From: Diabrotica undecimpunctata
Lineage: Eukaryota > Arthropoda > Insecta > Coleoptera > Chrysomelidae
DNA: 64,000 nucleotides
Reading direction: 5' to 3'
Assembly (NCBI RefSeq): GCF_040954645.1
Contig: NC_092812.1
Coordinates: 2,728,001-2,792,000 of the forward strand
Both the position numbers and the translations under genes were made by a program. The notes under the pieces were generated by a model. The model was given only the letters and a program-made list of their open reading frames with translations. It ran no database searches and was not told where the DNA came from. Numbering within the stretch: the stretch's first letter is position 1; every line of letters starts with the position of its first letter. Shown in pieces: positions 21,556 through 30,960 of this stretch.

Positions 21556-21697
21556 GTGCCTTGTTGTGAAGAAAATGGGAGTGCGACAATGGGAATTACT
21601 GGCACAGGACCGACAAACATGGAAGGCAATAGTAAACGCGGCAAAGACTCACGAAGAGTTGTAGCGCCACTGATGATGATGATGTGCCTTGTTGTGA
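21556..21697 (+). mobile_element. 114-bp LINE tail with 14-bp TSD, nested
   Basis: GTGCCTTGTTGTGA occurs at 21556-21569 and 21684-21697. Between them (21570-21683) lies only the end of a LINE ORF2: KKMGVRQWELLAQDRQTWK, then AIVNAAKTHEEL and TAG, then CGCCAC and (TGATGA)n. The WxxxAQDRxxW ending and the TGATGA tail are typical of RTE-like elements. This is an extreme 5' truncation and lies inside LINE D. Confidence 0.88.
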
Positions 21698-21879
21698 CCT
21701 TGATGCCGACTTCGTAAGACAGGTACTTGTGGAACGTGAAGATGTTATCATCCAGCGCATCCCTTTCCTAAACCTTCTGGGCGTAGTTGTTGGTTACTAG
21801 CGTAATGTATATAAGACTTCACAATTCACCTCTTTCAAATGTGAGTTAACTGTTGTTTAATACATTCAGATTTGCGGAG

Positions 21880-22300
21880 GAGATCCACTCGTTCCAAATT
21901 TCCGCTCTTTTGTTGTTTCTTAAAGATCCCCAAAGAATCCATTTGGCGTTTATACCACCAGCGATTATATAAGATGTTTCATTCTGTAACGCTTCTATAA
22001 TTTTTCTTACCTGGTTCTCATACTATGTCATGATTATGTTGGGTGAAATAGAACGGGCTATAATTGCAAGTTTGTTATTTTAATCTTCAAAATGCCTTGC
22101 TTATTGGTAATTTTGTTTATACACACATTGTTATTTACTAAGAATACAGCCACATCTGCTCTTTTATCGGAGAACCAACCGCATTTTTACGATGTTTTAA
22201 TTCGGTTCTGGTACTATGATAATATCTGCTTCGCTTTGCAAGACTTTTGTAAAAATCAGGTCGCCTGCCACCTTTGCCCTTCCGATGTTCACCTGTAGTA
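21880..22300 (-). pseudogene. Endonuclease remnant of LINE D
   Basis: On the minus strand near 22185-22100 the frame reads CGWFSDKRADVAVFLVNNNV, and near 21972-21890 IIAGGINAKWILWGS, RAEIWNEWISSANLNV. The latter matches the GDFNAK..WGS segment of R1/Jockey/I endonucleases, with the catalytic Asp changed (GGIN for GDFN). Intervening frame breaks make it inactive. Confidence 0.6.
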
Positions 22301-22679
22301 TCTTAAGTCATTTTGTCCCGATATAATCCATTTTAAGTCTCTTTTTCTTTCTCTTTAAGTCTCATTTTAACTCTTATAGGCCACTAGAATAGCCGGATAG
22401 CAGAATATTAGCTGGAGACAGTCCAGACAATATATGTGGTCCTTTAGGGTCGGGGGAGTCGTTGCTGTTTTTATTCTCGATTATATTCTTCTAGCCGTTT
22501 GCAGGACCTTAGCACACATGCTCTATAATTCTTCCATTAGGGAGAGGCAGTTGGCCTCGTGAAAGACGTTATCGTCAATAATAATTACCTCGGGGTTTGG
22601 CCTGGGTGTCGGAGATATGCCGTTGTCTGCCTATTCGATATGTTCTTTTGTTAGGGGAGCGGTATCGACGACGGTTAAG

Positions 22680-22870
22680 CGGGCACGATCTTTAGCAAGG
22701 CGCTTGCGCACGTCGTGTCAGCTATTCGCACCTTTGGAAGGGCCACTAAATTTCCGACACAGCGCAGGACTGCCGTCACACTTCGAGATGTCGTGAGCGT
22801 GTGACCAACACCGTTGACAGCTCCTGACTGTACATCTCTTGTTATGATCATGCTAGGTCTTCTCTCCCAT
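22680..22870 (-). pseudogene. ORF1 zinc-knuckle remnant of LINE D
   Basis: On the minus strand the frame near 22820-22775 reads RSCQRCWSHAHDISKCDGSP, giving C-x2-C-x4-H-x4-C, followed by ALCRKFSGPSKG. This is a CCHC nucleic-acid-binding motif as in LINE Gag-like ORF1 proteins. It lies upstream of the endonuclease pieces, as expected. Confidence 0.55.
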
Positions 22871-22900
22871 TTTCCTATGTCGTTGTGTTAGCCGTCATAC

Positions 22901-23149
22901 CTTTAATATTTCCTTTACACGTAGTCATTGCTGCTGCTACTCGCGTTGCCCACTGTCTTGCAAGAAATAATTTCACAACACAATTTAAGGCAAATTACTG
23001 TTTACATACAACTACCACAATGCTGCATCAGTGTACCATCATATTGCGGCGATAGCTCTGTTTGTTTTAAGTTTACAAAATTATCTTAACGTTTTAATAA
23101 CAAATAAAGTAGAAAAAAAACGTCGATGTCGAAAAAGCCTTTTATTTAG
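22901..23149. other. Short flank without recognised features
   Basis: May hold the 5' end of LINE D and the left end of the PIF/Harbinger remnant. No terminal repeats could be matched. Confidence 0.3.
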
Positions 23150-23465
23150 ATAATAATCTGAAAATGGCTTCGAACATTTTTTTACAGAGGAAATATGACA
23201 AACTTTTTCAATAAACTGACTTATGAGCAATCCAGAGATTGCTGAATGTCACGCATAGATTTTGAATTTTTGCTTCAGAAAATTGAGTCCATGAAAAAAA
23301 AACAGACTAAAGTAAGAATTCCAATACCACCAAAAATACGCTTGGCAATAAAATTACGATATTTGGCCACTGGGAACAGTTCCCGTAATTTCGCTGATTG
23401 TGCCAGAAATTTGTAAAGCAATTAATATCATTTTAAAGGACAAATCGCATCGGGTACATTGTACT
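23150..23465 (+). pseudogene. PIF/Harbinger transposase N-terminal remnant
   Basis: A frame at 23252-23401 reads RIDFEFLLQKIESMKKKQTK, then IPIPPKIRLAIKLRYLATGN. After a frameshift comes VPVISLIVPEICKAINIILK (about 23382-23445). This is the conserved start of Harbinger (HARBI1-like) nucleases: the helix block, the IPP..RLAi.LR.LATG motif, then I..iVPEvC.AI. The DDE catalytic part is absent, so the element is internally deleted. A MADF-like reading follows at once on the opposite strand. Confidence 0.62.
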
Positions 23466-23561
23466 TTTTTTGTGGTCTTTATGTAAAGAATCCCACAATA
23501 ATCTCTTACGAGCATATAGCTCTAAAAACTTCAGCACTTGGTCATTGCTCCACTCAACCAT
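23455..23561 (-). pseudogene. MADF/Myb-like N-terminus of the Harbinger element
   Basis: From ATG at 23561 the minus strand reads MVEWSNDQVLKFLELYARKR, then LLWDSLHKDHKKS, the start of the MADF or Myb-like DNA-binding protein that PIF/Harbinger elements carry besides the nuclease. It runs into the nuclease remnant, so the deletion joined the two genes near 23460. Confidence 0.55.
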
Positions 23562-24545
23562 AGTTAACGAAAAATTTACCAAACAATAAACAAATAAGTC
23601 CGAGCACCGATAAGACAGCGAGCAGCATGTAAATATTTACTGTCACTCGAGCTACAAGTCCTTTGATTTCCGATAAAAAAACCGCCAACGAAGAGAGCAT
23701 ACGATAGCATGGCATGAGTAATGGCAGAGCGACGTCTTTACATAGTCAAGCTGCCAACTTTCCTGCTCACTACCGCGGAAGTGAGCTGCATGTAAAAGGG
23801 TATACCATGTATTCTGATGGGTCTTTCTTGTTCCAACTGCCTTGCCTTAAGACCGCCGTCTTGGGTGTAATGGTAGTCTTTATTGCCTTAACGGTGTCTG
23901 GCTCCTTGTCCACAGTGATGCTACAATAATTCGGCTTTGGAAGGAAAAATAGCCAAAGTTATTATGCAATTGGGAAGAAGGTAAAGAAAGTAATAAACAG
24001 AGAAGAAGAATGAAAGTATAGAATTGACTAAGTATGCTTCAGAGACAAAAAACTAAGAAAAGTGGGATTTAAAGGCTAGAAAAAGGAATAAAATCGTAAC
24101 AGATTTCTTCATGAAGTAATCCAAGTGTAAAACTTGAAAAAAAATAGGTTAAATAAAATCAGACAGACATCCTGAACAAACCAAAAATGAGCGCCAGTTA
24201 ATTTAATTTTCAGCAAATTAAGAAATATGTGCCTAATTAAAATATCTACCCTACGAAGTAAAACTGAAAATAAATACGTAATAAGGCAAAATGCATTCTA
24301 ATAAACTATGTATTACAATTATTTACATACATCAGAATCTACAAGGTTTACAATGATATACATCTGTTAAATAAAACAAAATATAAAAATCCCAGTTACA
24401 TTTTATTGTTTACATAGAATAAAGTAGCATTTTTGTATTTTTACTATTTGTACCAAATCAAACCCAGAGATGAAATATATACTTAGAATACTGTAGTTTA
24501 CCGAACTTTGACTAGCAGCTATAAAAATCCTCGATAAAACCTCTT
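23562..24545. other. AT-rich stretch without recognised features
   Basis: An open frame at 23714-23929 has no recognisable domain and no context. Otherwise no repeat or gene is visible. Part of the left side may be the terminal region of the Harbinger element. Confidence 0.35.
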
Positions 24546-24570
24546 CACACACACACACACACACACACAC
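24546..24570. repeat. (CA)n microsatellite
   Basis: About twelve CA dinucleotides in a row. Confidence 0.95.
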
Positions 24571-25278
24571 GCAGTGATCAACCCTGCCCCTAGGAACATG
24601 TGTATACCAATGTAAGAATGGGATCCACATGTCCGAAGATCAAACCGGTCACACCTCGCTAGTCGAAGTGGTACCTATCTGACCCCCAGGCTTTTCCACC
24701 ACCCCTCCTCATCGTGTGACTTACGTGAGGAGGCTTATGATCTGAAATTTACTTAAGATGCCCTGGGTAATAGGACATCCTCGGTTTTTAGTGAATGTGG
24801 TTATGCCACCTAACTGTAGGGGTAGCCACATCTAGGCTTTTCTCCCTATTTACTTTACTGACTCAATTGATTTTACTCTAGCTTTACGTCGGGACTTGAG
24901 TCCCTAAAAAAAGAAAAAGGAGCGTGTGTTCCGACCATAGAGCCATCAGCCTGAGCTGATGACTCTATGTCCGGAAAAGAGTGTGTGCTCGGTCACTCAG
25001 CCGCCGATTTGGCAAAATAAATTTTGTTCTCCTCGCCGGCTGAGCACCCGAGAGGGGTCCGGCCACCAAGCCCATGCATGCCGCACATGACCTCAGTGCT
25101 CGGATTTCGCGAGTAGATCTTTCATTTCGATCTGCCTTAAGGGCCTAGTCCGCGGAGCGGTATATAGAAGGCCTGGCGGGCCCCTTCTATATTTGCTATA
25201 TAAGGTAAATTTACGTTAAACGGTTTAATGAAAAGTATGAATGTATCAATATGAATTTACGTTATTTAATCAGAAAAC

Positions 25279-25280
<2 letters not shown>
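24571..25280. other. GC-rich segment with several strong hairpins
   Basis: This block is clearly richer in GC than its surroundings and has no ORF. Hairpins: CATAGAG(c)CATCAG against CTGATG(a)CTCTATG at 24936-24969; CTCAGCCG against CGGCTGAG in 24995-25046; TATAGAAGG against CCTTCTATA around 25162-25190. It resembles in style the leaders of LINE C (10563-10960) and LINE E (30330-30960), so it may be a detached LINE 5' leader. No sequence match was established. Confidence 0.4.
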
Positions 25281-25311
<31 letters not shown>

Positions 25312-25581
25312 TGGACTTCCTTGTGGCGTCGGGACTATAAAATGCCTGGGCAACAATTCTTTCCTTTTTTCCTTAATCCTATTTGTGTGCGTGTATTGGG
25401 GTGTGCATTCCCAAGTGTATAATGCTCTCACACACCCCGGTGTATATTGGACTTATAATTACCTAAAAACCTAAAAACCTAAAAAAGAAAAGCGTACCCT
25501 CTCGCCAGAGTTTTTTTTGGTGTGTTTTCTGATTGACTGCATTTCTTTGTTCGTTCTTCTTGCAACCATCTCATTCTTTAT

Positions 25582-28287
25582 TTATTCGTTCGGGTTCTCC
25601 CTATATCGAGCTATCTGTTGTTTTGGTCTTCTGTGTACCGTCCTTGTGTTTTCATTGTAGTTAGTCAGCTCTCTTAACATTCTGCTGGGGTGGTTTCTTA
25701 GTCCGTTAAAAATTTCATATGCTCTCTCGTCTAGCGTGCGTAGGATTCTTGTTTGTCGTGAGTCTCTATATACATATCTCAAGGGTACGTACCTTGGTAT
25801 CTTAAGGGCATCTCTGACTATTTGATTTTGAGTAGTCTGTATCTTTTTCCTGTTTGTTTTACAGGTGTGTCCCCACGCAGCGGATGCATATGTTAGGACT
25901 GGCAGGATAATACTATTCGCAACCCTGATTTTGGTTTTAAATCGTAGTTTACTTTTCCTTCCAATAAGTGTTGAGAGCTGACTTTTCAACGCTTTGGCTT
26001 TGCGTATTTGCTGATTGATGTGCTCAGTGAACGTTAGCTTCTTATCTAGATGTACCCCTAGGTATTTAGCCTGGTTGGTCCAGTCTACTGGGGTGTTTTC
26101 GATTGTAATTTCGCGATTTGGTACACTTCTTCTGTGACTAAACATTACAACCTGTGTTTTATCTGGATTTAGGGCTATTTTCCATTTTATGCACCATCTT
26201 TGGAATCTGTTTAGTGCTCTTTGCAGATGATTAGCTGCATGATCCGGGTTTCTCCAGCTAACAGCTATTGCTGTGTCGTCAGCGTAAAGACTCAATAGAG
26301 AGCCTGGCTCTTTTGGCGTGTCGGCCGTATAGATGGTGTACAGGTACGGCGACAGCACCGCTCCCTGAGGCACACCCGCCTCCAGGGTCCCGACTTCGGA
26401 TAGGGTTGCCCCTATTCGAACTCTGAACCTTCTGTTGGCAAGATATGACGCAAGGAGGCATGTCATCGCCTCACTGTATCCAAATTCATTCATTTTATAG
26501 ATGAGTTCATGGTGCCAGACTCTGTCGAAGGCTTTGCTGACGTCCAGAAAAGCTGTAGCTGTGTACATTTTTTCATTAAATCCTTTGGTGATGAATTCTG
26601 TAAGTCGTAGTACCTGTAATTCACAGGAGTGTTCGCTTCTGAACCCGAATTGAGCCTCTGGTATGGTTCCTAGCATTTGTGATTCTTCATTGAGTCTTTT
26701 TAGTATAACTCTTTCCGCTATCTTGCTTATAGATGATAATAAGCTGATAGGTCTGTAATTTTGCGGAAATGTGCCGTTTTTACCAGGTTTTGCAATCATT
26801 ATTACGTGTGCCTCTTTCCACCTATCTGGGAAATATCGTAGTTTTAGCATGTTGTTTATTATGTTAGTGATATAAACAATAGCTTTTGTTGGTAGATTTT
26901 TCAGCGCCCTATTTGTGATGTTGTCGGGTCCTGGGGCTTTTTTGGCATTTGTCATTTTTATAAGTTCCTTTATTTCTTCGGGAGATGTATGTGTAATACC
27001 TATTCTGCCCTTTTTCCTTCTAAGTCTTCTCGCTGTTCTTTCTACCTCTTCTTCAAAGTCTATGTCATCGTCGGGGTCTTCGTTGTTTCTACACGCCCTT
27101 TCTAGTTCGTCCTTCATGACTTCGGCTTTGTCGATTTCCGTATGGACAATCCCGTTTACTCCGTGTAGGGGAGGTATGGGTTTCTTGTCCTTTCGAAGGA
27201 TTTTAGATAACTTCCAGAAGGCGGATTTGTTAGGATTTAGCTCATCGATATAGGAGTTCCAGCTTTCATTTCTATGATTTTGAAGTTGTTTTTTCACTTC
27301 CCTGTCTAGCTCATTTGCAATCCTTTTGTCTTCTACCATTCTTGTGCGGTAGGCTCTTCTTCTTTTCCGGTTTTTCTCTTTGATTAGGTTTTGAAGTTCT
27401 ATACTTATATCCCTGAATCTTCCTTTTTGTCTTGTGATTGTTTCGGTTTTGGAGCTGGCATCGATAGCATTGTTTATTGCTTGTTCTAGTTTTATTACAC
27501 TGTCTTCTAGTTCTGTAATATTATTAATTGTTGGGATGTTACCGATGTTCTCGCTCACAATTCTTCTAAAGTTTGGCCAACTTGTTTTCTTTCTATTGTG
27601 GGGCTGCAAATAGTTCAATTCTGTTGCCCCCAGGGTCAGGACGATTAGGTTATGTGTCGAATCGCCTTCATTTAGAGAGTGTATCTCGTATTGTTGACCC
27701 ACGTTGTGTAGGATTGCAATGTCGAGATACGTAGGGAGTTCTCCGTGGAAACATGTCGGTTCTGTTGGTCCGATGACATATGTGTTCGGTCTGTTCTCGA
27801 GATGGTTGCAGAGATATCTTCCATTTCGGTTGGTCGTCCTGTCAAACCAATTGGGAGATCTAGCATTTAGGTCTCCAATAATTATAGTTGGCTCTTCTGA
27901 GTTCAGTATTAGGCTCAAATCTTCGTTGAAAATCGGATCATGTGGTCTAACGTAAGCTGACACTATTTTTAGTGTTTCATTGTTGGCCTTAAGTCGAATA
28001 ATTGTGGCTTCCATTGTCACCAGTCCGTCTGGTGTTGGGATGTGCTCGTGTTCGAGTCCCCTTTTGACTAATATAGCTGTTCCTCCTGATAATGCTCTAT
28101 GATCCGTTCTATAGATATCGTAGCCTGGAAATTTTGTTTTTTTCCTTTCCACTAGTTTGGTTTCTTGAAGAGCTACGATATCGAGCTCTAATCTGTTTAT
28201 TATTTCATCCAGAAGGTTGATCTTTTTGAATATTCCGCCGGAATTCCATGACCCAATGCGTAGATCTTCGTTTTGGTTTGCTAACAT
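25582..28287 (-). CDS. LINE E ORF2: endonuclease-reverse transcriptase, 901 aa
   Basis: This is the polymerase of a Jockey-like LINE, copying its RNA at a nicked target site in the nucleus. Domains: APE-like endonuclease, residues about 8-225 (IGSWNSGGIF, LQETKL, IIGDLNARSPNW, then STHNLIVL), a Lys/Arg-rich linker to about 400, RT about 430-720 (KKAPGPDNITNRALKNLP, FLDVSKAFDRVWHHEL, VPQGAVLSPYLYTIYT, SLYADDTAIAV with intact YADD), and a C-terminal part with LPVLTYASAAWGHTC. The endonuclease SDH triad reads STH, so Asp is replaced by Thr, which may weaken nicking. There is no RNase H or terminal zinc knuckle, as usual for Jockey. The start ATG overlaps the ORF1 stop, pointing to reinitiation. 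Confidence 0.93.
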   Translation of the reverse strand: MLANQNEDLRIGSWNSGGIFKKINLLDEIINRLELDIVALQETKLVERKKTKFPGYDIYRTDHRALSGGTAILVKRGLEHEHIPTPDGLVTMEATIIRLKANNETLKIVSAYVRPHDPIFNEDLSLILNSEEPTIIIGDLNARSPNWFDRTTNRNGRYLCNHLENRPNTYVIGPTEPTCFHGELPTYLDIAILHNVGQQYEIHSLNEGDSTHNLIVLTLGATELNYLQPHNRKKTSWPNFRRIVSENIGNIPTINNITELEDSVIKLEQAINNAIDASSKTETITRQKGRFRDISIELQNLIKEKNRKRRRAYRTRMVEDKRIANELDREVKKQLQNHRNESWNSYIDELNPNKSAFWKLSKILRKDKKPIPPLHGVNGIVHTEIDKAEVMKDELERACRNNEDPDDDIDFEEEVERTARRLRRKKGRIGITHTSPEEIKELIKMTNAKKAPGPDNITNRALKNLPTKAIVYITNIINNMLKLRYFPDRWKEAHVIMIAKPGKNGTFPQNYRPISLLSSISKIAERVILKRLNEESQMLGTIPEAQFGFRSEHSCELQVLRLTEFITKGFNEKMYTATAFLDVSKAFDRVWHHELIYKMNEFGYSEAMTCLLASYLANRRFRVRIGATLSEVGTLEAGVPQGAVLSPYLYTIYTADTPKEPGSLLSLYADDTAIAVSWRNPDHAANHLQRALNRFQRWCIKWKIALNPDKTQVVMFSHRRSVPNREITIENTPVDWTNQAKYLGVHLDKKLTFTEHINQQIRKAKALKSQLSTLIGRKSKLRFKTKIRVANSIILPVLTYASAAWGHTCKTNRKKIQTTQNQIVRDALKIPRYVPLRYVYRDSRQTRILRTLDERAYEIFNGLRNHPSRMLRELTNYNENTRTVHRRPKQQIARYRENPNE

Positions 28288-30329
28288 TTTCGGACGGCTT
28301 CTCCAAATGCAGTCATCATTTTTGTTGCTTTGTCCATCATGGACATCATTTCCATCATTTTGTTATTATACTCTGTATGGAAGTTTGCGATGAGGGTAGC
28401 TGCGTCCTGTACCGACACTTCTTGTGGTTGTGCTGGAGATTCTGAGGTGGTTTCAGCGGATTTTTTCGCTGCCTGTGCGTAGCTGACTCCTTTGTTGATT
28501 GGAGCGCTGTTTATGGGTCTTCCTACCGGTCTTGTTGGGGCAGGTGCTTTCTTTTTGGGGGCCTTAGAGCATCCTCTATAATTTGCTGTGTGCGCTTCAC
28601 CACAGTTTGCACATTTGGGGTCGGTTTCCCGGCTTTTCTCACAGTCGTTACTGATGTGGTTTTCTCCGCATTTTACACATCTGGATCCGCAATGGCAAGC
28701 CTTTGAGCTGTGATAGAACCCTTGACAGTTATAACACTGTAGGGTGTCTTTTGTGATTTTGAATTCATCCTCCACATAGATTCGCATGTAGCATATATCA
28801 GATATTTTTTTAATTTTTGCAACGTCTTCCTCTTTGAGGGTGACGATGAAATGTGGCAGTACTTTTTTATCAGCTTTTTTGGAGATCATATTGATCACCC
28901 TTGTTGCTTCTATTCCTTTATTGTATAGTTCGTCTTTAATTGCTACTGTGCTAGTAGTAGCAGATAGCCCTTTTATAATGACTCTTTTTAGTTTATCGCT
29001 ATCTATGGGATATGCGATGAATTCTATTTTTGGACTGTGTTCTTCTAGGATGTGTACCATTCCTAGGTAATCTTTTCTGGTTTTTGTGTTAATAACAATC
29101 GATCTGCCTGATCGTGCAAACTTATTGACTGATATTATGCCTTGGTTGGCTGCTCTCTGCAGGATTTTTTGGTGTTCTCCTACAGTTTTTAGGATTATCG
29201 CCGGTGGTTTCGGCTCTTTTACTATAGGCTCCTCGCTTGTTTGCGGTGAGTCTTTTGGTACGTCGTTTTCTTTTTCAACTTAGCTATTTTTGCTCAAGTT
29301 ATTTTGGGCAGTTTTCTTTTTCTGGCTTCTTTCATGAGCCTCTTTCGCAGCCTTGTTAAATTCGATTTCTTTCCGCTGATTTATTATCTGCGTCTGCTTT
29401 TCGGCGACGCTTATTTTTGTTTTCACACTACTGTCTGATTTCTCAGTAGTGGTGCCTGTCTTTTTTCCTTTTTTGTTTTGGACTTGTGTCCAACCTGCAG
29501 GTTCTTTGGTTGTTATGATTCTTTCCGGCTCTTTAGGCTTGCCTTTGCTACCGGATGGCTTTACGGGGGGAGGTGAACCGATTCCTAGTTCCACTAGCTT
29601 TATAACGTCATTATCGAGGGAGGCTTTCCACGGGTCGATTTCCATTATTGACTCTTCTTTCTCCTTGGCTGCTGTTAATGCCATTATATGTTGTACAAGT
29701 TTTTGTATCTCCTTGTCCTTTTCTTTGTTTTCGTTTCTCAGCTCAGTCATCTGAGCGAGAAGGTCTTGGATTTGTTTATTTGCCTTTTCCTCGCGGATAC
29801 GGCTTTCTTCTTTAAGGGATTTGATCTGTTCCGTCAGTACATGGACCGACCTTAAAAGCTCATTGGCCTTTTCCCTTTCCGCCATTTCTCTGGCCTTTTT
29901 CTTTACTTCTTCGTCTTCCGAAGAGTCTTCTTTGGGCCTTAGCCTTTTCATTTTCTTGCCGATTTCGGACTCGGCTTCATTTTTGAAGACGTTGTCCACG
30001 GCGGGTTGTGTCTCTACTACAGTTGGGGGTGGGGCTTCGCGCGATTCTGCAGCTGGGCTCGGCTCTTCGTCGATGGCGTCCATCGTATTGATATCGTCAT
30101 CGGTGTCGATTTCGCTTTTTTCTTCCTCCGACTCGGGCAGATAGGAGTCATCGTCAGATATTACGATTTCTATGTCGTCGATCGCGGGATTAGTCGATTT
30201 AATAAATTTATTATATAGCTCGATCGAGCTGTCAACAGAGGGGTTTGATGATTCGGCTAAATCATTCTCTTCTTCTTCTTGTGTTGTCACCTGCGTGACA
30301 ACACTTTCTGGGGGGGGAATATCACTCAT
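28281..30329 (-). pseudogene. LINE E ORF1: Gag-like protein, one premature stop
   Basis: One frame of 682 codons from ATG at 30329 to TAG at 28281 is interrupted only by TAA at 29280-29282 (codon 350). The N-terminal half is acidic (DDDSYLPESEEEKSEIDTDD), then a coiled-coil-like Lys/Glu stretch (residues about 150-230). After the stop come a PRE_C2HC-type region (YPIDSDKLKRVIIKGL) and three zinc knuckles (CYNCQGFYHSSKAC, CVKCGENHISNDC, CANCGEAHTANYRGC), then a Pro/Ala-rich tail with a Met-rich helix. Such proteins bind LINE RNA and form particles. Readthrough of the single stop, or a later ATG (29060), could still give the RNA-binding half. An alternative is that the stop is a sequencing or strain difference. 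Confidence 0.87.
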
Positions 30330-30960
30330 ATTGCCGTAAGGCAGTGAACAAATAGTTCATAAGATATAAGAAAATTCTACTTAGACGACTCTGTTTTTTT
30401 TCCACCGACTGACCGCTGTCAGTACGGCTTAGTGGGTGCCGTCCCAGGTACCTCGCGGTAGTTCACTCCCTGTATTCACAGTGAGGGATCCTCTTCCTGT
30501 TTCTCACACCTCAGGAGCAGGGGCCGTTTCTGTCCGACCTTGTCAAATGTCAAGGCCTTACAGTGTCATCCCTGACGACACACTGAGGTGATCCCGAATT
30601 CTTCGCAAACGCGAAGCTATTATAGCCTCCGCGAGGAGCCTATAAAAACAGCTCCTCGACGGTTTAACTAGTAACAACCTCGCATCCGCTTTTCGCTAAT
30701 ATGTAGGACAAGTGCCTATGCCACACTCGGTGTCTTACCCACCGGGAGCTGAAAAGCTCCGTTGACAATAGGTCAGTCGCCCCCACCTAAGCACGCTTCT
30801 CTCTCACGTCCGTACTGTTCGGCTGCTCGAGTCGAACTGTATAAAACCTCTTCACTAGAAGACTTTTTATCACTGATGAACCACATAAGTGTTTGGAATC
30901 ACCACACATTGGTGAAAACTCTCCTGTAATCAGCCGGAACGTGGTCCAATAAACTCAATA
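30330..30960 (-). promoter_or_regulatory. LINE E 5' leader with hairpins
   Basis: GC-rich untranslated sequence ahead of ORF1. CGAGGAGC (30633-30640) pairs with GCTCCTCG after an 11-base loop, and TTCGC pairs with GCGAA near 30599-30615. Jockey-type leaders usually carry an internal promoter. None could be pinpointed here. Confidence 0.45.

Larger units (their letters stand above)
20120..22900 (-). mobile_element. LINE D: highly degenerate non-LTR element (-)
   Basis: Reading down the minus strand: a zinc-knuckle ORF1 end (about 22820-22680), endonuclease pieces (about 22300-21880), a connector-like stretch (about 21250-21070) and RT pieces (about 20940-20120). The order fits one two-ORF LINE of the R1/Jockey/I assemblage, heavily mutated, with every frame broken. 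A 114-bp piece of another LINE is inserted at 21570-21683. It may be two overlapping remnants rather than one, since identity between segments cannot be tested here. Confidence 0.6.
25281..30960 (-). mobile_element. LINE E: nearly intact Jockey-like retrotransposon
   Basis: On the minus strand: GC-rich leader (30960-30330), ORF1 (30329-28281), ORF2 (28287-25582), a 3' UTR of about 270 bases, and a 30-base poly(A) seen as poly(T) at 25281-25310. ORF1 stop and ORF2 start overlap in ATGTTAG. ORF2 is open over its full length of 901 codons; ORF1 has one in-frame stop. This is the best preserved autonomous-type element in the window and probably the most recent full-length LINE. A target-site duplication next to the poly(A) (TTAATCAGAAAACAC) was looked for at the 5' end without success, so the exact 5' boundary is uncertain. 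Confidence 0.9.

Noticed and set aside
23714..23929. 71-codon ORF with a hydrophobic C-terminus
   Set aside because: No similarity, no start or splice context, surrounded by non-coding DNA.
25281..25310. Target-site duplication of LINE E next to the poly(A)
   Set aside because: TTAATCAGAAAACAC was sought around 30850-31050 and no convincing copy was found.
25241..25474. Poly-Phe ORF
   Set aside because: Reads through the poly(T) that is the poly(A) tail of LINE E.
26915..27253. Ser-rich plus-strand ORFs opposite LINE E (also 27704-27955, 28248-28445, 29449-30218)
   Set aside because: Antisense shadows of the LINE E ORFs; hydrophobic Ser-rich composition typical of reverse frames.
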